A stretch of DNA of 64,000 nt from Planctomycetota bacterium (GTDB lineage Bacteria > Planctomycetota > UBA1135 > UBA2386). The translations under genes were made by a program, and so were the position numbers. Within the stretch, counting starts at the first letter, position 1. Every line of letters begins with the position of its first letter. Location of the stretch: assembly GCA_016794425.1 (NCBI GenBank), contig JAEUHR010000058.1:62001-126000 (forward strand), in the 5' to 3' direction. Under the pieces are notes generated by a model. The model worked only from the letters and a program-made list of their open reading frames with translations, searched no databases and was not told where the DNA came from. Positions 9,313 through 24,144 of this stretch are shown one piece after another.

Positions 9313-9720
9313 ATGTCGGATGAACAAACCGTGGTTCTCGATGCTGAACTCGAGGACATCTTCAAGAAGATCGACGCCCTGAGTCTCGGCAAGGCTGCCC
9401 AGCTCGTGAAGGCCATGGAGAAGCGCTGGGGTGTCTCCGCCGCCGCTCCGGTGGCCGTCGCTGCCGCCCCGGCCGGCGGTGGTGGTGGTGCTGCCCCTGC
9501 CGAAGAGAAGACCGAGTTCACCGTCGTCCTGAAGGACGGCGGCGCGAACAAGATCAACGTGATCAAGGTCGTGCGCGAGATCACCGGCCTGGGCCTCAAG
9601 GAGGCCAAGGCGCTGGTGGACGAGGCGCCGAAGCCGGTCAAGGAAGGCGTCGGCAAGGACGAAGCTGCCGAGCTGAAGAAGAAGCTGACCGAGGCTGGCG
9701 CCACGGTCGAGCTCAAGTAG
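9313..9720 (+). CDS. rplL: Large ribosomal subunit protein bL12 (L7/L12)
   Basis: 135 residues. N-terminal dimerisation domain, a flexible Ala/Pro/Gly hinge around residues 50-65 with five consecutive Gly, and the factor-binding C-terminal domain EKTEFTVVLKDGGANK through GLGLKEAKALVDEAP. The ATG at 9313 is set by GGAGG about 10 bp upstream; open reading continues upstream only as an overlap with rplJ. Confidence 0.97.
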   Translation: MSDEQTVVLDAELEDIFKKIDALSLGKAAQLVKAMEKRWGVSAAAPVAVAAAPAGGGGGAAPAEEKTEFTVVLKDGGANKINVIKVVREITGLGLKEAKALVDEAPKPVKEGVGKDEAAELKKKLTEAGATVELK

Positions 9721-10014
9721 TGCCGCGACTTCGTGCCCCGCGTCGCGTCGCGGCGGGGGGTGCGTCGTCGGTCGCTGCCAAGGCCCTCGGGCCCGATCGC
9801 GCTTTTTTGGTTGCGATCGGGTGCGAGGGTTCCTTAGGCTCTCACACCCGCACTGGTTCGTTTTTTGCACGGATGCAAGTCGAACCAGGCGCGTCGGGTC
9901 CGTGTCGACGTGCACCGGTCCCGCTGCGCGCGCGGGCGTCGTCCTCGATCGCTGTCCGATCCGTTCGCAGTCGCTGACTTCGACCCCCGGCCTGGGGTCT
10001 GCAGGTAGAACCGC
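9721..10014 (+). other. 294-bp rplL-rpoB leader with three hairpins
   Basis: No gene. Hairpin 1 is 9784-9829 (CCCTCG/CGAGGG outer and CCCGATCGC/GCGATCGGG inner, 2x2 internal loop, loop containing T6). Hairpin 2 is 9853-9888 (CTGGTTCG/CGAACCAG with TTGCA/TGCAA nested inside). Hairpin 3 is 9982-9999 (GACCCC/GGGGTC), 15 bp before the rpoB ATG. A T6 tract precedes the inner stem of hairpin 2. Partial termination or attenuation between stalk proteins and polymerase is the likely use. Confidence 0.6.
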
Positions 10015-13725
<3,711 letters not shown>

Positions 13726-13806
13726 TCACACGCAACGAATCCAAGTTCTCGCGAACACACTTGCGGCTCCTCGTCAGGACCGCGAACGCAACTACAGGGC
13801 GCACCG

Positions 13807-18006
<4,200 letters not shown>

Positions 18007-18022
18007 GCCCTGCTGCGCTGCA

Positions 18023-18044
18023 CCCCGGCGAATCCGCGCCGGGG
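18023..18044 (+). terminator. Hairpin after rpoC
   Basis: CCCCGGCG/CGCCGGGG with a 6-nt loop, 16 bp after the rpoC stop, followed by only TT. It abuts the -35 of the rpsL promoter, so it may terminate rpoBC weakly. Confidence 0.4.
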
Positions 18045-18072
18045 TTGCAATCGACGCGCCGATCCCTATCCT
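18045..18072 (+). promoter_or_regulatory. Predicted promoter of rpsL-rpsG
   Basis: TTGCAA (18045-18050), 16-bp spacer, TATCCT (18067-18072), followed by CCTCCGCCCC. The -10 and its downstream flank match the tRNA-tuf promoter. The leader to the rpsL ATG would be about 35 nt. Confidence 0.6.
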
Positions 18073-18113
18073 CCTCCGCCCCTTCCTCCCCGACCGCGTA
18101 GCGCAAGACAGGC

Positions 18114-18488
18114 ATGCCCACGATCAACCAGCTCATCCGCAAGGGCCGCAAGAAGATCAAGTACAAGAGCAAGTCGCCGATCCTCGATGCGTGCCCGCAG
18201 AAGCGCGGTGTCTGCCTGCAGGTCAAGACGATGACGCCGAAGAAGCCGAACTCGGCCCTTCGCAAGATCGCTCGTGTCCGCCTGAGCAACGGCAAGGAGA
18301 CGACGGTCTACATCCCGGGCGAGGGCCACAACCTGCAGGAGCACTCGATCGTGCTCGTTCGTGGTGGCCGCGTGCGCGACCTGCCCGGTGTGCGCTACCA
18401 CATCCTGCGCGGTTGCCTCGACGCCTCGGGCGTCGAGAACCGCCGCCGCAGCCGCAGCAAGTACGGCGCGAAGCGCCCGAAGAAGTGA
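18114..18488 (+). CDS. rpsL: Small ribosomal subunit protein uS12
   Basis: 124 residues, standard length; S12 lines the decoding centre. The streptomycin-pocket loop PKKPNSALRK is conserved (K43), but the second lysine site reads GGRVRDLPG, with Arg88 where E. coli has Lys88 (Met counted). D89, the residue that is methylthiolated in other bacteria, is kept. Followed by rpsG; fusA does not follow. Confidence 0.98.
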   Translation: MPTINQLIRKGRKKIKYKSKSPILDACPQKRGVCLQVKTMTPKKPNSALRKIARVRLSNGKETTVYIPGEGHNLQEHSIVLVRGGRVRDLPGVRYHILRGCLDASGVENRRRSRSKYGAKRPKK

Positions 18489-18547
18489 AGTAGGGGAGCC
18501 GTCCGAATCCACCCAGCCGACCGCCGAATCCAGCCGACCCGACGCCG

Positions 18548-19021
18548 ATGCCTCGCTCCTACAAGTCCACGGAAGTCTTCCTGAAGGGCGACCCCCGTTA
18601 CAACAACAAGCTCGCCAGCAAGATCATCAACAAGATCATGCTGCAGGGGAAGAAGAACACCGCGCAGCGGATCTTCTACGAGGCCGTCGACTTCGTCTGC
18701 GGCAAGGTCGAGAACGCGGAGCCGGTCGACGTCTTCTCGAAGGCGATCGAGAACATCAAGCCCCGCGTCGAGGTTCGCAGCAAGCGCGTCGGTGGCGCGA
18801 CCTACCAGGTGCCGCGCGAAGTCAACAAGCGCCGCCAGCAGAGCCTCGCGATCCGCTGGCTGGTGGATGCTGCGCGCGCCAAGCGCGGCAAGCCGATGGC
18901 GAAGTCGCTGGCCGAAGAACTGTTCGACGCGTTCAACAACCAGGGTGCCGCGGTCACCAAGAAGGAGAACGTGCACAAGATGGCCGAGGCGAACAGCGCC
19001 TACAGTCACTTTGCTTGGTGA
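18548..19021 (+). CDS. rpsG: Small ribosomal subunit protein uS7
   Basis: 157 residues, normal length. S7 nucleates the 30S head. Signature regions are YNNKLASKIINKIMLQGKK and RRQQSLAIRWLVDAAR. The C-terminus SAYSHFAW resembles the family ending (H-x-R-W). The last codons and stop lie in the first copy of a 19-bp tandem repeat, so recent repeat growth begins inside the gene. Confidence 0.98.
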   Translation: MPRSYKSTEVFLKGDPRYNNKLASKIINKIMLQGKKNTAQRIFYEAVDFVCGKVENAEPVDVFSKAIENIKPRVEVRSKRVGGATYQVPREVNKRRQQSLAIRWLVDAARAKRGKPMAKSLAEELFDAFNNQGAAVTKKENVHKMAEANSAYSHFAW

Positions 19022-19063
19022 CCGGCACTTTGCTTGGTGATCGGCACTTCGCCTGGTGACGGG
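19007..19063 (+). repeat. Three tandem 19-bp repeats spanning the rpsG stop codon
   Basis: Units 19007-19025, 19026-19044 and 19045-19063. Unit 1 is CACTTTGCTTGGTGACCGG; unit 2 differs at one position, unit 3 at three. Each unit carries a TGA in the same place. The unit is not found elsewhere in the window as far as I can see. Confidence 0.9.
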
Positions 19064-19234
19064 CATCCCGCGGGCCGACGAGGTCGGTGCGGAGCCGGTC
19101 CGGGTCGAGTCCCGCAGACGCGTGCGCGGCATCCGGGTCGGGTGGCCGCGCACGCAGCGTTTCCAGCGGCCGCATCGATCGGATGCTCCATCGTGGCCGG
19201 TCGGGAATACGCGGCGCAGTGCGCCGTCCCACGC

Positions 19235-19240
19235 TAGACT
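19235..19240 (+). promoter_or_regulatory. TAGACT -10-like box
   Basis: TAGACT ends 11 bp before the ATG at 19252; no Shine-Dalgarno in the interval. The -35 is not recognisable. Confidence 0.35.
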
Positions 19241-19251
19241 CCGGACCGTCG

Positions 19252-20562
19252 ATGAAGTCGATTCCCCTTCTGCTCTACCTGGTTGCCGCGGGACTGTTCG
19301 GCTTCGCGGCTTGGACGGTCTACCAGATGGCGCCGCTGTGGAAGGAGCAGGCGCGGATCGCGCAGACGAGCAACGGCCAGAAGGACGGGCTCAAGGGCCT
19401 GACGCTCGGCAAGGGGGGCGCCGAGCGGGTCAGTCAGTGGGACTACTCGCAGCGCACCGTGGACTGGTGGGCCGCCTTCAAGGATGCGAACCTGATCGGC
19501 AAGTTGCCGCCGCCGCCGCCTGAGCAGGTGGAAGCGGTGGCGAAGCCGGTCGACGTCGCTAAGCCGATCAAGCCGCTCGAGGAGATCATCGAGATCATCT
19601 CGATCGCCTACGACGGCAGCAGGAAGGGCGAGGGTGGCTATTCGCACGTGATCGTCCGCTACAAGCCGGAAGCGAACGTGCAGCCGCCGGAGTGGTGGGT
19701 GCGCGAGAACACGCCGCCGACCGCGGGTGCACCCGCCGCAGGTCCGCGCGACGTCGCGGCGGCGCCCGGCCGAACGCCGACGCGGCCCGCCGTACCGCAG
19801 CCGGTGCGGCCGCCCGCCGGGCGACCGCCTGCGGCCACGCCCTCGCCGATGCCCACCTCGATGGTCGGGCGCGAGATCGTGCAGCAACTCTGGGTCGAGT
19901 GGCCGGACGCGCGTTCGCCCGCGGACGCGGCGCAGCACACGAACCGGCTGTGGGCACCCTACGAGGACATCCGGCTGGTCGCGACTTCGGCCGACGCACA
20001 AGCCGCCTTCTTCGAACGCGACGTGCCGCCACCGCCGGCTGGTGAAACGCCGCCGGCGGCCAAGCGCGAGGAACTGCTGAAGACGGCGATGAACCTGAGC
20101 CAGGACGTGCTCCGGGAGCTGCGCCGCCTGCAGGAGCGCGAGGGGATCGCGCCGACGCGGCAGCGTGAGCCGTCGGCCGCGGCGCCCAAGCAGGGCACCT
20201 GGCTCGACGTCGAGGAGACCACGCGCGTCAACGGCGTGACGCACATCGGCCGCAAGGAGGCGCAGCGCTTCGAGCAGAGCGGCGACCGCTTCTTCGAGCA
20301 GCTCAATGTCGACACCTACGTCAGCAAAACCGGCAACCTGCGCGGACTGATCGTCCGCAACGTGGATCCGCGGCTCGCGCAGCAGTTCGGCGTGCAGGCG
20401 GGTGAGGTGTTGCTGGAGGTGAACGGCCGGCCGGTGCAGACGCAGGCGCAGGCGATCCAGCTCGGCAAGGCCGACTACAAGCGCGGCGTGCGCACGTTCG
20501 TCACGAAGTGGCTCACGAATGGCCAGGTCGTCGAGCGCACCTACCAGGCGCCGGATCGCTGA
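19252..20562 (+). CDS. Membrane-anchored PDZ protein, GspC-like
   Basis: 436 residues. One N-terminal membrane segment (residues 4-24, IPLLLYLVAAGLFGFAAWTV), a charged linker, a Pro/Ala-rich stretch (about 160-205), then a C-terminal PDZ-like domain of about 75 residues containing GLIVRNVDPRLAQQFGVQAG and GEVLLEVNGRPVQ. Topology and order resemble GspC of type II secretion, which links the inner-membrane platform to the secretin, but length and middle region differ. No other gsp gene adjoins; the motor genes are 23 kb away. The ATG at 19252 places the membrane segment at the N-terminus. Function is inferred from architecture only. Confidence 0.7.
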   Translation: MKSIPLLLYLVAAGLFGFAAWTVYQMAPLWKEQARIAQTSNGQKDGLKGLTLGKGGAERVSQWDYSQRTVDWWAAFKDANLIGKLPPPPPEQVEAVAKPVDVAKPIKPLEEIIEIISIAYDGSRKGEGGYSHVIVRYKPEANVQPPEWWVRENTPPTAGAPAAGPRDVAAAPGRTPTRPAVPQPVRPPAGRPPAATPSPMPTSMVGREIVQQLWVEWPDARSPADAAQHTNRLWAPYEDIRLVATSADAQAAFFERDVPPPPAGETPPAAKREELLKTAMNLSQDVLRELRRLQEREGIAPTRQREPSAAAPKQGTWLDVEETTRVNGVTHIGRKEAQRFEQSGDRFFEQLNVDTYVSKTGNLRGLIVRNVDPRLAQQFGVQAGEVLLEVNGRPVQTQAQAIQLGKADYKRGVRTFVTKWLTNGQVVERTYQAPDR

Positions 20563-20625
20563 ACTGCGGCGCGGGGCCATGTCGCCGTCCGGCGTCGTTG
20601 CACGGCTCGACCAGGAGCGGCGATC

Positions 20626-21372
20626 GTGAGCCCGACTGCCGCCGGCCTGCTGACCATCGACTGCGGCAACAGCACGCTCGACTGCTTTCGCCACGCCGAT
20701 GGCGCCCGACTCGTGCTGCCGGCCGGTGCCGTCGATCGGACCGCGCTGCGGCAGCTCGTCGCACACCCTGCGGTCCGCAGCGCCTACGCGTGCACCGTCG
20801 TGTCCGACGGGCTGCGGGAACTCGAGCTGCTGCTGGCAGCACGTGGCGCGCCGCTGCGGGTCGCCGGCCGAGACTTCACCTACCCGCTGCGGCTCGACTA
20901 CCTGACCCCTGCCACGCTGGGCGCCGATCGCTGGGTGGGGGCCTACGCAGCGTTCGTGCGCCACGGGCGGGCGATCGTCGTCGACTGTGGCACCGCGACC
21001 ACCGTGAACCTCGTCGAGGCGTGCGGCACGTTCCGCGGTGGCGCGATCGGACCGGGGTTGCGCGCGTTCGTGGCCGGGCTCGCCGCCGTCACGCCGGCGC
21101 TGCCGACACCGGACCTCGACGCCGATCCGGAACTGCCGCCGCGCAGTTCCCAGGCCGCGGTCGACTGCGGGGTGGTGCTCGGCTGGTGCGGACTGGTCGA
21201 ACGGCTCGTCGCCGGCACGCTGGCCGCGGCGGCGGGGCCGGCGCACGTCGTCGTGACCGGCGGCAATGCCACTCGCCTGCTGCGCCATGCGCGGCTGCGT
21301 GCGCAGCACGTGCCCGACCTCGTGCACCAGGGCTTGCTGGCCCTGGCGGAGCAGGTGGCGTGCGGCTCCTGA
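20626..21372 (+). CDS. coaX: Type III pantothenate kinase
   Basis: 248 residues; phosphorylates pantothenate in the first step of CoA synthesis and belongs to the ASKHA fold. Motifs: phosphate 1 LTIDCGNST (near residue 7), substrate region LGADRWVGAYAA (about 100), phosphate 2 VVDCGTATTVN with GGAIGPG, and the adenosine motif VVTGGNA. GTG start at 20626 preceded by AGGAGCGG. The stop overlaps the downstream GTPase start by 13 bp, so the two are likely translated together. Confidence 0.93.
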   Translation: MSPTAAGLLTIDCGNSTLDCFRHADGARLVLPAGAVDRTALRQLVAHPAVRSAYACTVVSDGLRELELLLAARGAPLRVAGRDFTYPLRLDYLTPATLGADRWVGAYAAFVRHGRAIVVDCGTATTVNLVEACGTFRGGAIGPGLRAFVAGLAAVTPALPTPDLDADPELPPRSSQAAVDCGVVLGWCGLVERLVAGTLAAAAGPAHVVVTGGNATRLLRHARLRAQHVPDLVHQGLLALAEQVACGS

Positions 21373-22355
21373 CGCCACTCGGTGTCGCCGGCATCGCCGT
21401 TGTGCACGCCGACGCCGATGAACGGGACCCGCTGCTGGCCTGCCTGGTCGGCTCGGCCGGCGGCCGGGTCAGCAGTGTGCCCGGCGCACCGCCGCGCCGC
21501 GTCGGCCTGCGGCTCGCGGGTGCGATCGTCGACGACGCACTGCTGGTCGATCGCGGCGACCGTGGCCTCGAACTGCACGTGCACGGCGCGCCTGCCGTGC
21601 TGGCGGCGCTTGCCGAGCACCTCGCGTTCGCCGCCGATCCGCCGCCGCCCCCGGCCCTGCGGCTGCTGCGCGAGGCGCTCGGCGAGGCCCAGCTCGCGCT
21701 CGCGGTGGAGCAGCTCGGCTACGACTTCGCGAAGCACTGCCGCCAGTTGGTGGCGCTGCCCGCCGAGCAGCGGGCGCACGAGCTCGCGCAGACCCGCGAG
21801 CGAACGCGCTGTGCGTTCGCACTCGCCACGCCGGCGCGGCTCGTGCTGATGGGCGCACAGAACGCCGGCAAGTCGTCGCTGTTCAACCGGCTGCTGTTCC
21901 GCGAACGCGTGGCAACCGGTCCCGTCGCAGGGCTGACGCGCGACCCGGTGTTCGAGACCACCGTGCTCGACGGCTACCCGTACGAACTCGTCGACACGGC
22001 CGGCGAAGGCGACGCGGGCAGCGCCGTCGATGCCGCCGCGGTCGCGCGCGGCCGCGATCTCCGGCGGGCGGCGCTGCGGCTGCTGGTGGTCGATGCTGCG
22101 ATCGGGCCGACGACGGTCGACTGCGCGCTCGCAGCCACGGCGGACCTCGTCGTTGCCAACAAGACCGACCTCGGGGCCGTGCCGTGGCCCGACGCGGTGC
22201 CGTGTGACCTGCGGATCTCGTGCACGTCGACCGATGCCGTACTGCTGCGGCAACGGGTCGGGGCGGCGCTGCGAGCGCGCCGCGAGCTGCCGCCGGCGGG
22301 GCCGGTGGGGGGACCGGCGGCGCTGGCTCTGGCGGATCTCGCGCTGCTGCGCTGA
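21360..22355 (+). CDS. MnmE-like GTPase, shortened and without C-terminal Cys motif
   Basis: 331 residues. The N-terminal ~110 residues (GVAGIAVVHAD, ALLVDR, LELHVHGAPAVLAAL) resemble the tetrahydrofolate-binding domain of MnmE. A short helical stretch and a G domain follow: G1 GAQNAGKSS, G2 TRD, G3 DTAGE, G4 NKTD and G5 CTS. Genuine MnmE is about 450 residues and ends with a C-x-G-K cysteine needed for tRNA modification; here the helical domain is much reduced and the protein ends ALADLALLR with no cysteine. The GTG at 21360 overlaps coaX. Possibly a separate TrmE-like clade rather than the tRNA wobble enzyme. Confidence 0.75.
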   Translation: MRLLTPLGVAGIAVVHADADERDPLLACLVGSAGGRVSSVPGAPPRRVGLRLAGAIVDDALLVDRGDRGLELHVHGAPAVLAALAEHLAFAADPPPPPALRLLREALGEAQLALAVEQLGYDFAKHCRQLVALPAEQRAHELAQTRERTRCAFALATPARLVLMGAQNAGKSSLFNRLLFRERVATGPVAGLTRDPVFETTVLDGYPYELVDTAGEGDAGSAVDAAAVARGRDLRRAALRLLVVDAAIGPTTVDCALAATADLVVANKTDLGAVPWPDAVPCDLRISCTSTDAVLLRQRVGAALRARRELPPAGPVGGPAALALADLALLR

Positions 22356-22412
22356 GCGCGGCGACGCGGCGATTGTCGCCGCGCCGTGCCGGCGGCATGA
22401 TCGCCCCTCGCG

Positions 22413-23756
22413 ATGCTCGAGCACGGCAAGCGGGACCTGGTTTCGATCGAGGACCTGAGCACGGCCGAGATCCTCGAGTTGTTCCATCACGCGGACGAGT
22501 TCCGCGGCAACCTGCGCGCGTGGTCCGAACTCTGCCGCGGCGCGATCATGGCGACGCTGTTCTTCGAGCCGAGCACGCGCACCCGGCTCAGCTTCGAGTC
22601 GGCGATGCTGCGGCTCGGCGGTGGCGTGATCACGGCCGCCGACGAGAAATCGACCAGCCGCGCCAAGGGCGAGTCGCTGGCCGACACCGTGCGCGTCGTC
22701 GGCGGCAGCTACGCGGACATCCTCGTCGTGCGACACCCCGAGGACGGCGCCGCGCGCGTCGCCGCGCGCTACGCGCGAGTGCCGGTCATCAACGGTGGCG
22801 ACGGTGCGCACGAGCATCCGACGCAGACGTTGTGCGACCTCTACACGCTGTGGAAGGAGAAGGGGCGGCTCGAAGGCCTCGAGGTGGTGCTGTGCGGCGA
22901 TCTGCGCTACTCGCGCACCATCCACTCGTTCTGCTACGCGTTGGCCCGCTTCGGCGCCAACATCGTGACGATGCCGTATCCGGGCTTCGAACTGCCGGAC
23001 TACGTGCTGCACCGCCTGCGCCGTGACTTCGGGGTGCAGACGGCAGCAGCGTCGGTCGCCGACCTGCCCGGGATCGCCGGCAGCAGCAACGCCGCGGCCT
23101 ACCTGACCGCCAGCAAGCCGCACCAGCTGGCGCTGTTCACGAACCTCACCAACATCGAGGTGAATCGCATCGACGCGATCTACATGACGCGTGCGCAGCG
23201 CGAGCGGCATTCGGGCGAGGAGACCAAGAACTACCCGCGTCTGTCGCGTTCGACGCTGGGTGCCGCCGCTGCCAAGGACGCGCGCATCATGCATCCGCTG
23301 CCGCGCGTCGACGAGATCGACTACGACGTCGACGACGATCCGCGGTCGGTCTACTTCCGCCAGGCGGAGCTGGGCGTGCCGATGCGCATGGCGCTGATGG
23401 CGTTCCTGCTCGGGCGCATCCAGTTGCGCGCCACGCGGCCCGGCACGTCTTCGGTCTCGCCCGGCATCGCGGCCGGGGCGGGGCTGCGCTGCAGCAACGA
23501 GCGCTGCATCACCAACAACGAAGGCGTGCGCTACCTGACCCGGGACTTCCGGCTGCGCGAGGCCGAGGCGCCGCCCGTCCTGTCGTGTGCCTACTGCGAA
23601 CGCGAGATCGAAGCGCGGTTCGTCGGCCATGCGCAGGACCGCGTCGTGCACCGCTACAACTCGGCCGAAGCGCGTCGCATCCAGCCGCAGCACCGCGTCT
23701 ACTTCGAATCGGAAGCCCAGGCCCAGGCGGCCGGCTTCGCGTGCCGCGAGGGGTGA
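22413..23756 (+). CDS. pyrB: Aspartate carbamoyltransferase fused to a PyrI-type zinc module
   Basis: 447 residues; makes carbamoyl-aspartate in pyrimidine synthesis. The catalytic part (1 to about 335) has the carbamoyl-phosphate loop FFEPSTRTRLSFE, the mobile-loop lysine (SRAKGES), HPTQ and HPLPR. After a linker comes C360-x4-C365-x26-C392-x2-C395 (CSNERC...CAYC), the spacing of the zinc domain of the PyrI regulatory chain (C-x4-C-x23-C-x2-C in E. coli). PyrI's nucleotide-binding domain is absent. The last ~35 residues (HRYNSAEARRIQPQHRVYF, then AAGFAC) resemble an Ada-type metal-binding repeat lacking some ligands. It starts about 57 bp after the GTPase. Confidence 0.93.
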   Translation: MLEHGKRDLVSIEDLSTAEILELFHHADEFRGNLRAWSELCRGAIMATLFFEPSTRTRLSFESAMLRLGGGVITAADEKSTSRAKGESLADTVRVVGGSYADILVVRHPEDGAARVAARYARVPVINGGDGAHEHPTQTLCDLYTLWKEKGRLEGLEVVLCGDLRYSRTIHSFCYALARFGANIVTMPYPGFELPDYVLHRLRRDFGVQTAAASVADLPGIAGSSNAAAYLTASKPHQLALFTNLTNIEVNRIDAIYMTRAQRERHSGEETKNYPRLSRSTLGAAAAKDARIMHPLPRVDEIDYDVDDDPRSVYFRQAELGVPMRMALMAFLLGRIQLRATRPGTSSVSPGIAAGAGLRCSNERCITNNEGVRYLTRDFRLREAEAPPVLSCAYCEREIEARFVGHAQDRVVHRYNSAEARRIQPQHRVYFESEAQAQAAGFACREG

Positions 23757-24144
23757 GCCGCCGTTGCCGCGACCGTGCGGCGGGGTCGTTGTTTCGCCCC
23801 AAGCCCCGATGCCGCCGAGCGATATCGCACCCGCGAACCGCCCAATCGGCGGTCTCCGGCGCCGCGCTGCCGCGCTTCAGGATCCTGTAAGCCTCTGGCC
23901 GAAAGATGGTTGTGGTACCTTGCGGTGCGTCGGGGTGTCGGCATGATGTTTGTTCATCGGCGTGCCCAACGTGCCGGACGGTCCCTCACGTCCGCGCACT
24001 CCTTTCGACCGATGTACCATCCCTCGGCTGTCGTCGCGTGCTCCCTGCCCTGCTCTGCGCAGGCGCTAGGCTACGTCGTCGGCCGAGTTCCCCGCGCCCT
24101 CAAGCACAGCTACTGCTGCCGGCGGTAGCTCTCGCACGTACTCG
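23757..24144 (+). other. 388-bp spacer pyrB to first lipoprotein gene
   Basis: No gene. A hairpin follows pyrB (23758-23783) and a weak promoter-like pair TTGCGG (23920) - 16 bp - CATGAT (23942) precedes the lipoprotein gene. Short open frames here have no ribosome binding site or recognisable product. Confidence 0.5.
23758..23794 (+). terminator. Possible pyrB terminator
   Basis: CCGCCG (23758-23763) pairs with CGGCGG (23778-23783) around a 14-nt loop, then GGTCGTTGTTT. It is a weak intrinsic terminator candidate right after the pyrB stop. Confidence 0.4.

Noticed and set aside
19026..19063. Repeat units after rpsG considered as a CRISPR or an attachment site
   Set aside because: Units are directly adjacent without spacers, and no integrase or mobile gene is near.
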